Shown here: in pieces, positions 1 through 7,487 of the stretch
Position numbering within the stretch: the stretch's first letter is position 1
Layout: each line of letters opens with the position of its first letter
DNA from: an uncultured Holdemanella sp.
Lineage (GTDB): Bacteria > Bacillota_I > Bacilli_A > Erysipelotrichales > Erysipelotrichaceae
Reading direction: 5' to 3'
Assembly: GCF_934754935.1 (NCBI RefSeq)
Contig: NZ_CAKVJB010000009.1
Location: 4,813 to 68,812 of the forward strand
Length of the DNA stretch: 64,000 nt
Notes under the pieces: generated by a model
The model's input: only the letters and a program-made list of their open reading frames with translations
Database searches by the model: none
Told to the model about the DNA's origin: nothing
Program-made: the position numbers and the translations under genes

Positions 1-1292
1 TTTAATAAATGCATGTCATTTTCTTTAACAACATCAATATCAGGAAATGTAATACTTTCAATATCGTATCTTTGCAGTTTCAACAACCCTGCTCCATATT
101 TTTTGCCCATACTTTCAAGTTGATAATATGTATAATAATTATTTAACAAAGAAAACAAAATCCATTTATCTATCTTGGGATAAATAATATAAAAATTATC
201 TCGTATTATACATTGTTCCTCATTCATCACAAACTTCATATCATTTCTTACAAAATAACTAAAAATAATACCTTCACAATCAAAAAGATTTAGTCTATAC
301 CATGTTTTAGTCGTTGCCATTTTATTCAACAATGTTTGCGGCTTTTTGTTCTCAAGTATTATCTTTTTCCAATACTTTAAATATTCTATACACTTTTTAT
401 CAAGATTTTCATCTAATGGTGCAAACAACCAATCTTTTCTTGCATCTTTTGTAGAAAAGCCACATATGTTTTTGGGAGAAGAGATAATAGGTCTCATATA
501 TTTTTTATTATTTAAGTTAGGATTAATATACATTTCATTGTACCCAGTTGTTAATCCTCTCCTTACATTTGCTAACTTAGAGAAACTTGTTTTCCAACTA
601 ACCATATCACTTTGTTCTGGAGCGTCCAGTTTAATAAATTCATCATTCGATAAATGAACATATTCCGTCTTATAATTCGTGTTTAAATCTCCTTTTACAA
701 GTTTAAGAATTAGAACTTCAACCAATGCATTTTTTTCAAATACTTCCCCTGAAATATGTATTCGTCTTTTTATTCCCGCGCATTCCTTTATCATTTTTTG
801 AAATGAATCTCCACTACGAGTATTTATCCAGCTACTTGGAAATATTACTATCATTTCACCACCCATACGAAGTAGGGAGAATCCCTTAACTATAAAATAC
901 ATATACATATTTGCAGTGGGCGGCAAGCTGTTAAACAAATCATTCTCCGACAATTTTTCTTTACTCACACCTAATTCTTTTAATTCATTAATTTTTTCAT
1001 GTCGTATATATGGTGGATTCATAATTATCCCATCATATAGCTGTTCAGTACTACAACTTAAAAAATCTGCATTTACCAAATTATACTTTGTGTACTTATT
1101 TTTCACGTTGTCAAACAATTTTCTATCTATTTCATAGCCATCAACTTCTGAATAACCACTATCTGTCAAAGCTCTTAAAAAAGCGCCTTCACCAAAACAA
1201 GGCTCAATTATTCTTGCATCCTTTGGAATTGTAAATAAATTAACCATATAAGATGCAACATTGCCCGTTGTAAATATCTGTCCTAAATCCAT
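1..1292 (-). CDS. N6-adenine DNA methyltransferase (Eco57I/TaqI type), C-terminus beyond window
   Basis: The open frame runs off the left edge, leaving about 430 residues visible. It starts MDLGQIFTTG and shows the SAM-binding motif I (IIEPCFGEGAFL, residues 28-39) and the catalytic amino-methyltransferase motif IV NPPY (residues 92-95), which is typical of gamma-class N6-adenine methylases of the Eco57I/TaqI group. The region after about residue 200 would be the target-recognition part. A GAGGTC ribosome site lies 6 bases before the ATG. It sits 11 bases after a small helix-turn-helix gene and is probably cotranscribed with it. It is either a solitary methylase or part of a restriction-modification system; no nuclease is visible in the part shown. 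Class is confident, specificity unknown. Confidence 0.85.
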   Translation of the reverse strand, partial: MDLGQIFTTGNVASYMVNLFTIPKDARIIEPCFGEGAFLRALTDSGYSEVDGYEIDRKLFDNVKNKYTKYNLVNADFLSCSTEQLYDGIIMNPPYIRHEKINELKELGVSKEKLSENDLFNSLPPTANMYMYFIVKGFSLLRMGGEMIVIFPSSWINTRSGDSFQKMIKECAGIKRRIHISGEVFEKNALVEVLILKLVKGDLNTNYKTEYVHLSNDEFIKLDAPEQSDMVSWKTSFSKLANVRRGLTTGYNEMYINPNLNNKKYMRPIISSPKNICGFSTKDARKDWLFAPLDENLDKKCIEYLKYWKKIILENKKPQTLLNKMATTKTWYRLNLFDCEGIIFSYFVRNDMKFVMNEEQCIIRDNFYIIYPKIDKWILFSLLNNYYTYYQLESMGKKYGAGLLKLQRYDIESITFPDIDVVKENDMHLL

Positions 1293-1303
1293 ATATATGA
1301 CCT

Positions 1304-1486
1304 CTAATCTATGGCACTACGACCACTTTTTATCCATGCATCAAGTTCTGATTGTTTAAATTTCCACAGCTTGCCAATCTTATGTGCTGGAATGTCGGTC
1401 TTTTTTATCCAATTTCTTATAGTTTCTTTCGATACCCCCATATAACTTGCTGCCTGATCAATCCCTATCCAACCATCTGCTACCAT
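1304..1486 (-). CDS. Small MerR/excisionase-type helix-turn-helix protein
   Basis: 60 residues with one winged helix-turn-helix of the HTH_17 kind: IGIDQAASYMGVSKETIRNW followed by a basic wing and KQSELDAWI. This family includes excisionases and small controllers. An AGAGAGG ribosome site lies 8 bases before the ATG. It directly precedes the DNA methyltransferase, so a controller-like role for the methylase operon is plausible. That role is inference; the DNA-binding fold is clear. Confidence 0.75.
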   Translation of the reverse strand: MVADGWIGIDQAASYMGVSKETIRNWIKKTDIPAHKIGKLWKFKQSELDAWIKSGRSAID

Positions 1487-1635
1487 TTTATGAACCTCTC
1501 TTAATAATTCTTCAATTTATTATAGAATATTTTTATCGCATATTTCAATATTTTTAATAATATTTAGTGGTATTTGATGGTAAATCAACAAAATGTAAAA
1601 TAAACAGACTATTATAATTAACAGCCCGTTTATCT

Positions 1636-2604
1636 CTAGCAGTATCCTCTGGCTTCCCGCCAGCCTTTTACATACCATCTGATTGCAGCATATATCGCTT
1701 GTACGAATAATAAGAGCAATAGCAGATTGACTGGCAACACTGCCTTTATCCAATGTCCGAAGTAGATTGTTACTGCAAAGCTCATAAGTGTTACCAGTAT
1801 GGTAATCATATCTAGGCAGCACTTCTTATATAACCCTGCAATCTTTATCCCGATGAATGCCAAAAGTATTCCTACCCCCACCAGACATCCACCGCAAATC
1901 AATAATCTTATCAGCCAGTATATAATTCCGGCAATGACAGGATTGGATATTCCATTACTAATCTGTGCCACATTCTTTCCTATCAGTGCAATCCAGCCAG
2001 CAATAGTCTGTGTGAAAGTTCCGATTGCATCGAAGAATATTCTGCAATCAGAAATAAATACCTTTGACTGTATCATCTGAAAGAGAGTAGTTGATGAGGA
2101 ATACCATATCAGCAGAAACATCAATGCTTCATACATGACTGTTTTTGTTTTATATCTGCCTGCCAGTTTTTCCCTCTGTGTATCATACCTTTCCTTCGCT
2201 TTCAGATAAGCTGTCTGATTACAATTCTGACACTTTTGATAGAGTACCGGCTTTTCAACCGGTATCTCTACTTTTTTCTGATGGGAGAGTGCATAGTCCC
2301 GTTCCTGTTCTGCCTGCCTTAACTTATCTCGACATTCCTCTATCATGTCCTTTGCGGTAAGCGTTTTCTCTTTCTCGCTCTGCAACAATTCCTTTGTTTT
2401 CCTCAAGTCGTTCTTTAAGGCTTGAATGTTTCCTGCTCTGTTCTCGCTGTTTAACCTCTCGTTCAAGGTCAGCGATTCGTCGAGCTGCATTTTCAGTTCC
2501 CGGATAGTCCGGTCTTTCTGGTCGAGTTCTTCCTGCATCTGCTCTGTCAGCAGAAATAACTCTTCCAGTTGATCGTCGCTCTTTGAGTTTCTTAATTCGT
2601 TCAT
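1636..2604 (-). CDS. Coiled-coil membrane protein of the mobilization region (DUF6040-like)
   Basis: About 322 residues. The first 110 are a strongly charged coiled coil, followed by a paired-cysteine motif CQNCNQT (around 130) and four or five hydrophobic membrane segments in the C-terminal half. I recognise this as resembling DUF6040 proteins that accompany MobA/MobL genes in clostridial mobile elements. I prefer the ATG at 2604 because AAAGGAAGG lies 7 bases upstream; a TTG one codon earlier is less likely. It is probably cotranscribed with the mobilization genes. Function is unknown; a role at the membrane during transfer is inference. Confidence 0.65.
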   Translation of the reverse strand: MNELRNSKSDDQLEELFLLTEQMQEELDQKDRTIRELKMQLDESLTLNERLNSENRAGNIQALKNDLRKTKELLQSEKEKTLTAKDMIEECRDKLRQAEQERDYALSHQKKVEIPVEKPVLYQKCQNCNQTAYLKAKERYDTQREKLAGRYKTKTVMYEALMFLLIWYSSSTTLFQMIQSKVFISDCRIFFDAIGTFTQTIAGWIALIGKNVAQISNGISNPVIAGIIYWLIRLLICGGCLVGVGILLAFIGIKIAGLYKKCCLDMITILVTLMSFAVTIYFGHWIKAVLPVNLLLLLLFVQAIYAAIRWYVKGWREARGYC

Positions 2605-2622
2605 CAATCAACCTTCCTTTCT

Positions 2623-2982
2623 CTAATTGCTGTTCAAGTTCAGTAATTCGCTGTTCTGTTTCTGCAATAATCGGTTCTCGTTGTTTAATTTCTGTGCTAA
2701 TTCCTGCCATTGCTGATTCTCGTCTGTAAGTTGCTGTATCTGGTCTGTCTTTTCTTCCAGAAGCATCAGCAGTTCTTCTGTATCCGGTAAGATTTAAAGC
2801 AGCTCTGATAATTCTTTCTCTAATTGTTGCAATCGTTCTTCCTGCTCCTGAAAGCACATCAGCTTCTCGTCCTTTTCCCGTATCTCCTGAAGCATCTCTG
2901 CCATGATATTCTGCTGTTCCTCTATCTGTGTAATCATTGCTTCCATCATGGGAATTACTTCTTTGCTTTCTTCTAATGTCAT
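2623..2982 (-). pseudogene. Coiled-coil mobilization accessory gene broken by an in-frame TAA
   Basis: An ATG with a strong GGAGGGGG ribosome site starts a glutamate/glutamine-rich coiled coil (MTLEESKEVIPMMEAMITQI...). After 62 codons the frame meets TAA (2794-2796). The same frame then continues without a break for 56 more codons of equally good coiled coil (TDQIQQLTDENQQWQELAQK...) to TAG at 2623-2625. A single change of CAA to TAA explains this, so I read it as one 119-residue gene with a nonsense mutation. It overlaps the end of mobL and lies 19 bases before the DUF6040-like gene. Either the short product is made or the gene is dead. Confidence 0.6.
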
Positions 2983-4046
2983 TCAACCACCCCCTCCACA
3001 TCGACAATGCACCGGATACCTTACCAAAGGTTGCAATTACCTTTTGCAGTAGTGCATTTTGTTTTTTAATCATCTGGTTTTCCTCGACCTTCCATGAACC
3101 TTTCCTTATCTGTCCGTCGAGATATTTTCCCTCAATCTTCCTTGCATCTGCACCCTCATGGATCGTAGGGACTTTTAATTTTCCCTGTCTTTCATAAGAG
3201 CGGTGATCAATCTGATTGCCTACGGATAAATGCCGATTACACATCTTTGCCCATTCGCTTCGCCATAACTCACAATTCTTTGGATTGTTCCAGCCGGTAG
3301 CATCGGTCAGAACCCGTTTCCATTGTTTTCGGTTTCTTGCCCCGACTTTCTATAATCCGTTTTCATCAAGTACCGGAATGCGGATTCCATGCCGGTCAGG
3401 ATTTTTCTTATCCTGCCACCAGTCCGGGTGGGATTCATCAACTACGATATTTCCGTCAGTATCTCTGACAAAATCCCAGCTCTTGACTTCTTTGTTGCCC
3501 CATGAGTGGTCTGGATTGAATGGTCGCATGGTTACAAGTAAATGCACATGTGGGTTCCCATCGTTCTTATCGTGTATGCTCCAATCGGCACACATTCCCT
3601 TGTCCACGAAAGTTTTTTGAATATATTCGGTTGTATAATCAATCTGTTCCTGTCTGCTCCATTCTTTCGGTAAGGAAAATTCAAATGAGCGTCCAAGCTG
3701 TGCATCTGCATTTTTTTCTATCTTTAAGACCTCATTCCATAACCGCTGTTTCTGAAATGTGATTTTAAACTTTTCCAGTGCGGCCTCCTTATCGCCTGCT
3801 CTTTTATAACGGATAGACTGTTGAAACCTTTTTATATTTTCTTCCGGTACCTGCAGCCACTCCGGAGGTGCATTTTCGCACATCATCAGACTGGTGTAGA
3901 CGACTTCCTTTTTGGAAGTGTAGTAGCTGATTCTGCCTGTTTCCTCATTCTTCATCACATCTCCGTTAAGATATGCAGATGCGGATATGACAGATTTTCC
4001 TTTACTGCGTCCGACAATTTTTTACTGTAAAATGAAATATCGCCAT
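2983..4046 (-). pseudogene. mobL: MobA/MobL family relaxase, inactivated (frameshift plus amber stop)
   Basis: MOBQ relaxase that would nick oriT. The ATG at 4046 begins MAIFHFTVK, but one extra A in the run near 4020 shifts the frame. With that base removed the text continues VGRSKGKSVISASAYLNGDV and joins MKNEETGRISYYTSKK. Downstream are the metal-binding histidines HDKNDGNPHVHLLVTMR, around residue 165, characteristic of MobA/MobL. An in-frame TAG at 3350-3352 (probably CAG originally) interrupts LDENGL-KVGARNRKQW, after which the frame resumes. The true 3' end is uncertain: the frame stays open to 2324 but overlaps the coiled-coil gene from 2982, so I end it there. Two independent lesions make a full-length product unlikely. 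Confidence 0.8.
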
Positions 4047-4233
4047 GATACGATTTCCCTTTTCTGCCGTATCCGGCATTGATTTCCAACAGCATCTTCT
4101 TTTGGTTTGGCAGAAGTGAAGCTGTCGGAACGCCCTCTGCGCAAGAGTGCTCCCTGCGGCATGAGCAGGTCTGGCTGAAAGCCACGCCGACGGAACGAGC
4201 CCGGCAAGCGTAAGCGCAGACCGGTTGCCACTT

Positions 4234-4301
4234 GTGGCAAACTTATAAGGACGATCTCTGGTTGTCCATAAATGCGCCCTTCATTCAAAGGCAATGAAGG
4301 G
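4234..4301 (+). other. oriT: Putative origin of transfer (oriT) of MOBQ/RSF1010 type
   Basis: The 12-mer TAAATGCGCCCT (4269-4280) is identical to the nick-region core of the RSF1010 oriT as I know it. An imperfect inverted repeat (GGACGA/TTGTCC) precedes it, and a perfect 9-bp inverted repeat CCCTTCATT/AATGAAGGG with a 7-base loop (4277-4301) overlaps its end. It lies in the non-coding gap upstream of mobL, the usual place for such an oriT, and MobL-type relaxases are the matching enzyme family. A further palindrome TTGCCACTTGTGGCAA lies just outside on the left. Confidence 0.75.
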
Positions 4302-4326
4302 AATGGAAAACCCACTCCCTCCGCCA

Positions 4327-4641
4327 TTACACTTCCTCCATGTCTGTGACTGGTTCTTTCTGCATCGCTTTTGAGAAAAACTTCCCATTTGTTTCCTGCC
4401 TTTTTAAGAAGCTTATCAACTTTGGTAAATCTTCCTCCTCAATCGGACAGCCAAGAACCGATTCCACCGCTCCTCCAATCTGACAGAGCCTGTGGGTTCG
4501 TTTTTTACTTTCTTCCGCTTTCTTTCTCTTTTCCAGTTCCTTCCGCTGTGCTATGAGCTTTTTGGTAGCTTCAATACTTTCCTGTTCCTTTTTCTCTAAT
4601 GCACGTATTCTTTCTTCATAAGTCTTTGTTGATTTCGCCAT
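4327..4641 (-). CDS. DUF3847-like small coiled-coil protein
   Basis: 104 residues from MAKSTKTYEERIRALEK. The first 60 are a basic coiled coil, then a short conserved C-terminal part (HRLCQIGGAVESVLGCP). It resembles DUF3847 proteins found beside MobL in clostridial elements. I chose the ATG at 4641, with AAAGGATG upstream, over a longer in-frame start whose extra residues look unlike protein. It lies between the excisionase and oriT, so a relaxosome accessory role is possible but unproven. Confidence 0.65.
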   Translation of the reverse strand: MAKSTKTYEERIRALEKKEQESIEATKKLIAQRKELEKRKKAEESKKRTHRLCQIGGAVESVLGCPIEEEDLPKLISFLKRQETNGKFFSKAMQKEPVTDMEEV

Positions 4642-4760
4642 ATCGTCTTCATCCTTTCTTTTTCCGATAAACAACAGTTCCCGGTTGCATATCAGGAGAA
4701 ACACATGGTATAATCCTCTTGCGTGCAGGTATATCATGGCTTCGGTCTGATAGAACCTTT

Positions 4761-4787
4761 GGCGGTTTCGTAGGAAGCCGCCTTTTT
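4761..4787 (+). terminator. Hairpin with T-tract next to the excisionase stop codon
   Basis: GGCGGTTTC/GAAGCCGCC stem with a 4-base loop followed by TTTTT on the plus strand. No plus-strand gene ends here, so it may stop antisense transcription or shape the xis transcript. Confidence 0.35.
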
Positions 4788-5016
4788 AAATTGACACATT
4801 TCTTGTGACAGCTTTTACATTCCCTTTATCCCTCAGGTCTCGCCCCTCGTTGGCTTCCATGAACTTTTCCAGAATGTCAGTTTTAATAAGGACTTTTCTT
4901 CCGACCTTTAATACCGGAAGCTTCTTCCATTCAACCAGCTTTCTCAAAGTGTTTCTGCCAATCCCTGTATAGTCGGCTGCTTCCTCGATGGATAATGCAA
5001 TCTTTCTTTCCGTCAT
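4786..5016 (-). CDS. xis: Excisionase (Xis)
   Basis: 76 residues with a MerR-type winged helix-turn-helix: LSIEEAADYTGIGRNTLRKL, then LPVLKVGRKVLIKTDILEKF. This is the standard form of small excisionases that direct a tyrosine integrase toward element excision. It is divergent from the Xre repressor and transcribed from a near-consensus promoter with a repressor operator between the start site and the gene. A GGGAGGCGACAAG ribosome region precedes the ATG. Together with the integrase it forms the excision module. Confidence 0.85.
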   Translation of the reverse strand: MTERKIALSIEEAADYTGIGRNTLRKLVEWKKLPVLKVGRKVLIKTDILEKFMEANEGRDLRDKGNVKAVTRNVSI

Positions 5017-5032
5017 CTTGTCGCCTCCCGTT

Positions 5033-5092
5033 AAATTGCATTATGCAATTTTGTTGTGCTGTTAGTATAGCGGTTTTATACTGCGTTGTCAA
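5033..5092 (-). promoter_or_regulatory. xis promoter and repressor operator
   Basis: On the minus strand TTGACA (5087-5092) and TATACT (5064-5069) are separated by 17 bases. A perfect 9-bp inverted repeat around a central T, AAATTGCATTATGCAATTT (5033-5051), lies just downstream and matches the operator near the divergent repressor gene. Confidence 0.75.
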
Positions 5093-5121
5093 GCGTTATG
5101 AAATTTTAAAAATAATCATTA

Positions 5122-5159
5122 AATTGCATATTGCAATTATGTAAGGTACATGCTATAAT
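5122..5159 (+). promoter_or_regulatory. Repressor promoter with overlapping operator
   Basis: TTGCAA (5131-5136) and TATAAT (5154-5159) with a 17-base spacer. The palindrome AATTGCATATTGCAATT (5122-5138) covers the -35 box, so the repressor probably controls itself. Confidence 0.7.
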
Positions 5160-5189
5160 TCATACATACCGAAAAAGGAGGCAATCAGC

Positions 5190-5819
5190 ATGAAAGATAA
5201 AGAACTACGCAAGCTGATAGGTAGCAGGGCAAAACAGCGTCGTCTGGAATTAGATCTGACACAGCCTTATGTTGCAGAGAAAATGGGAGTTACAGCTTCC
5301 ACAATCCTGCGTTATGAGAATGGTTCGATTGACAATACCAAAAAGATGGTGCTGGAAGGTCTTTCGGAAGCACTTCATGTATCTATTGAATGGCTCAGAG
5401 GTGAAACCGATGAATATGAAGCCGATATTACGGATAAGAAAGAGTTACAGATTCGTGATGCAATGGGCGATATTCTCAAACAGTTACCTCTCGACCTTAG
5501 TAAAAAGGAAGATGCTTTTTCCAAAGATTTACTGCTGTTGATGTTAAAGCAATATAACCTGTTTCTGGAATCATTCCAGTTTGCCTGCAAGAATTACAAG
5601 GGCAACACGAATGAAGCGGATATTGCAAAGGTAATGGGGTTTGAATCGAATGATGAATATAACGAGATTATGTTTCTCCGAGAGATCACCCATACTGTTA
5701 ATGCATTTAATGACATGGCAGATGTTGTAAGGCTCTATTCCAAGAAACCGGAAGCGGCAGAACAAAGACTTGAAAATCTTTTATCAGAAGTTTTGTATGA
5801 TGATTCTGATTCGGTATAG
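5190..5819 (+). CDS. Xre-family repressor of the mobile element
   Basis: 209 residues. The first 65 are a Cro/CI-type helix-turn-helix (GSRAKQRRLELDLTQPYVAE, then ASTILRYENGSI and ALHVSIEWLRG). The rest is a mostly helical domain I do not recognise. A GGAGG ribosome site precedes the ATG. It is divergent from xis, and two copies of an ATTGCA-N3-TGCAAT operator lie in the shared 173-bp gap, the classic layout of an element's lysogeny-type switch. Expected to repress xis and autoregulate. Confidence 0.8.
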   Translation: MKDKELRKLIGSRAKQRRLELDLTQPYVAEKMGVTASTILRYENGSIDNTKKMVLEGLSEALHVSIEWLRGETDEYEADITDKKELQIRDAMGDILKQLPLDLSKKEDAFSKDLLLLMLKQYNLFLESFQFACKNYKGNTNEADIAKVMGFESNDEYNEIMFLREITHTVNAFNDMADVVRLYSKKPEAAEQRLENLLSEVLYDDSDSV

Positions 5820-5894
5820 AACGACAACCGGAGTTATGATACAATGAGCACGAGCGAGTCAGGCTGTTTACAGATTTGACGAGCGGCGAATTGG

Positions 5895-5914
5895 CTTATG
5901 GACTTGTCCATAAG
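5895..5914. repeat. Perfect inverted repeat resembling part of oriT
   Basis: CTTATGGAC/GTCCATAAG with a 2-base spacer, in the gap between repressor and integrase. The right arm and following bases (TTGTCCATAAGATGC) resemble the oriT segment TTGTCCATAAATGC at 4263-4276. Confidence 0.5.
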
Positions 5915-5979
5915 ATGCCTACACGCAAGAAGCATTTCATCAGTTCCGATTGTCTGATATCGAAAGGAGACACACGATT

Positions 5980-7275
5980 ATGGCAAAAGGATCTGTAAGA
6001 AAAAAAGGAAAGAAATGGTACTACCGCTTCTATGTAGAAGATGCAAGCGGCAATCTGGTTCAGAAAGAATACGTTGGAACAGAAAGTAAAAGTGAAACGG
6101 AAAAACTGCTCCGTCAGGCAATGGACGATTACGAAAGCAAGAAATTCATTGCAAAGTCGGAAAATATTACAGTTGGAGAATTACTTGATATATGGGCAGA
6201 GGAAGAATTAAAGACCGGTACTCTCAGTAATGGAACAGTCCAGAATTACCTCGGTGCTATTACCAACATCAAGAAGCATCCAATTTCAGAGAGAAAATTG
6301 AAAAATGTAACATCTGAGCATTTACAAGCCTTCTTCGATCTGCTTTCCTTTGGTGGCACTTATCCAGATGGTTCAGAAAGAAAAGGTTATAGCAAAGATT
6401 ACATTCGTTCTTTCTCGGCAGTATTACAGCAGTCATTCCGATTTGCAGTATCACCAAAGCAATATATCACTTTCAATCCGATGCCGTATATTAAGCTGAA
6501 ATACCAGACGGATGAGGTTGACCTGTTTTCCGATGATGACATGGATGGCGATATACAGCCAATTCCACGAGAGGATTATGAAAGACTGATTGAATTTCTA
6601 CAGGACTACAATCCACCGGCAATTCTTCCAATCCAGATAGCTTATTATGCAGGACTTCGTATCGGTGAAGCCTGTGGTCTGGCATGGCAGGATGTAAATC
6701 TTGAAGAACAGTGCCTTACAATCAGACGCAGTATCCGATATGATGGTTCAAGGCACAAGAATATCATCGGACCAACCAAGCGAAAGAAAGTAAGGATTGT
6801 TGATTTTGGAGATACGCTGACAGAGATTCTTCGCAATGCCCGAAAGGAACAGCTTAAAAACCGGATGCAGTACGGAGAACTTTATCACAAAAACTACTAC
6901 CGAGAAGTAAAAGACAAAAACAGAGTTTACTATGAGTTCTATCATCTGGACGGAACAGAGAATGTTCCAGAGGATTATAAGGAAATATCCTTTGTCTGCT
7001 TAAGACCGGATGGAAGTCTGGAACTGCCAAGCACGTTAGGAACTATTTGCAGGAAGATTGCTCAGAAACTGGAAGGATTTGAAGGATTTCATTTTCACCA
7101 GCTGCGACACACCTACACAAGTAACCTTCTGGCAAACGGTGCAGCACCAAAAGATGTACAGGAACTGTTAGGACACTCAGATGTCAGTACCACCATGAAT
7201 GTCTATGCACACTCTACAAGAAAAGCCAAGCAGGAATCCGCAAGGTTACTTGATAAAGTGGCAGGCAACGACTAA
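5980..7275 (+). CDS. int: Tyrosine recombinase / integrase of the mobile element
   Basis: 431 residues from MAKGSVRKKGKKWYYRFYVE, the AP2-like DNA-binding start typical of Tn916-type integrases. A SAM-like core-binding domain spans roughly 60-170 and the catalytic domain the last 230. Catalytic residues are visible: R in AGLRIGEACGLAW, HQLRHTYTS (H-x-x-R), LGHSDVSTTMNVYAH with the H and the nucleophilic Y near the end. The start with AAAGGAGA 9 bases upstream is preferred to an in-frame ATG 10 codons earlier. It is the last gene of the element on this side, so an attachment site should lie just downstream. Confidence 0.92.
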   Translation: MAKGSVRKKGKKWYYRFYVEDASGNLVQKEYVGTESKSETEKLLRQAMDDYESKKFIAKSENITVGELLDIWAEEELKTGTLSNGTVQNYLGAITNIKKHPISERKLKNVTSEHLQAFFDLLSFGGTYPDGSERKGYSKDYIRSFSAVLQQSFRFAVSPKQYITFNPMPYIKLKYQTDEVDLFSDDDMDGDIQPIPREDYERLIEFLQDYNPPAILPIQIAYYAGLRIGEACGLAWQDVNLEEQCLTIRRSIRYDGSRHKNIIGPTKRKKVRIVDFGDTLTEILRNARKEQLKNRMQYGELYHKNYYREVKDKNRVYYEFYHLDGTENVPEDYKEISFVCLRPDGSLELPSTLGTICRKIAQKLEGFEGFHFHQLRHTYTSNLLANGAAPKDVQELLGHSDVSTTMNVYAHSTRKAKQESARLLDKVAGND

Positions 7276-7278
7276 ATG

Positions 7279-7387
7279 AAACTTTCCCTTATTTCCCATG
7301 CGATTATCTCATAAGGGCAAAAATAAGGGAAAATACATATCATTTCACTAATGAATACGCTGGAAAGCCTGTAAAATAGGGAAAGTT
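7279..7387. repeat. Integrase-side end: three related repeats, probable attachment region
   Basis: Immediately after int there are three versions of one motif: AAACTTTCCCTTATTT (7279-7294), its inverse AAAATAAGGGAAAAT (7320-7334) and AAAATAGGGAAAGTT (7373-7387). Repeats in such a place usually are integrase arm or core sites. The exact junction cannot be set because the other end is not in the window. Confidence 0.5.
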
Positions 7388-7487
7388 AGAAATATATTTC
7401 CGCAAACTAGAAGTTGCGCGTTTCTACAGGCGGTGCGAAATACGAATGCACCGCAGTGATAACTCTCGATTTGGAAAATTGTTCACA

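Noticed and set aside
346..1137. Plus-strand open frames of 103 and 73 codons opposite the methyltransferase
   Set aside because: They lie antisense to a clear methylase with catalytic motifs and have no ribosome site or protein-like pattern.
2324..2980. Continuation of the mobL frame for 220 more codons
   Set aside because: The arginine- and aspartate-rich text looks like an out-of-frame reading, and two coiled-coil genes with good ribosome sites occupy the same DNA in another frame.
4022..4327. 101-codon minus-strand frame upstream of mobL
   Set aside because: It covers the oriT palindromes, has proline/arginine-rich nonsense-like text and no ribosome site; non-coding transfer origin fits better.
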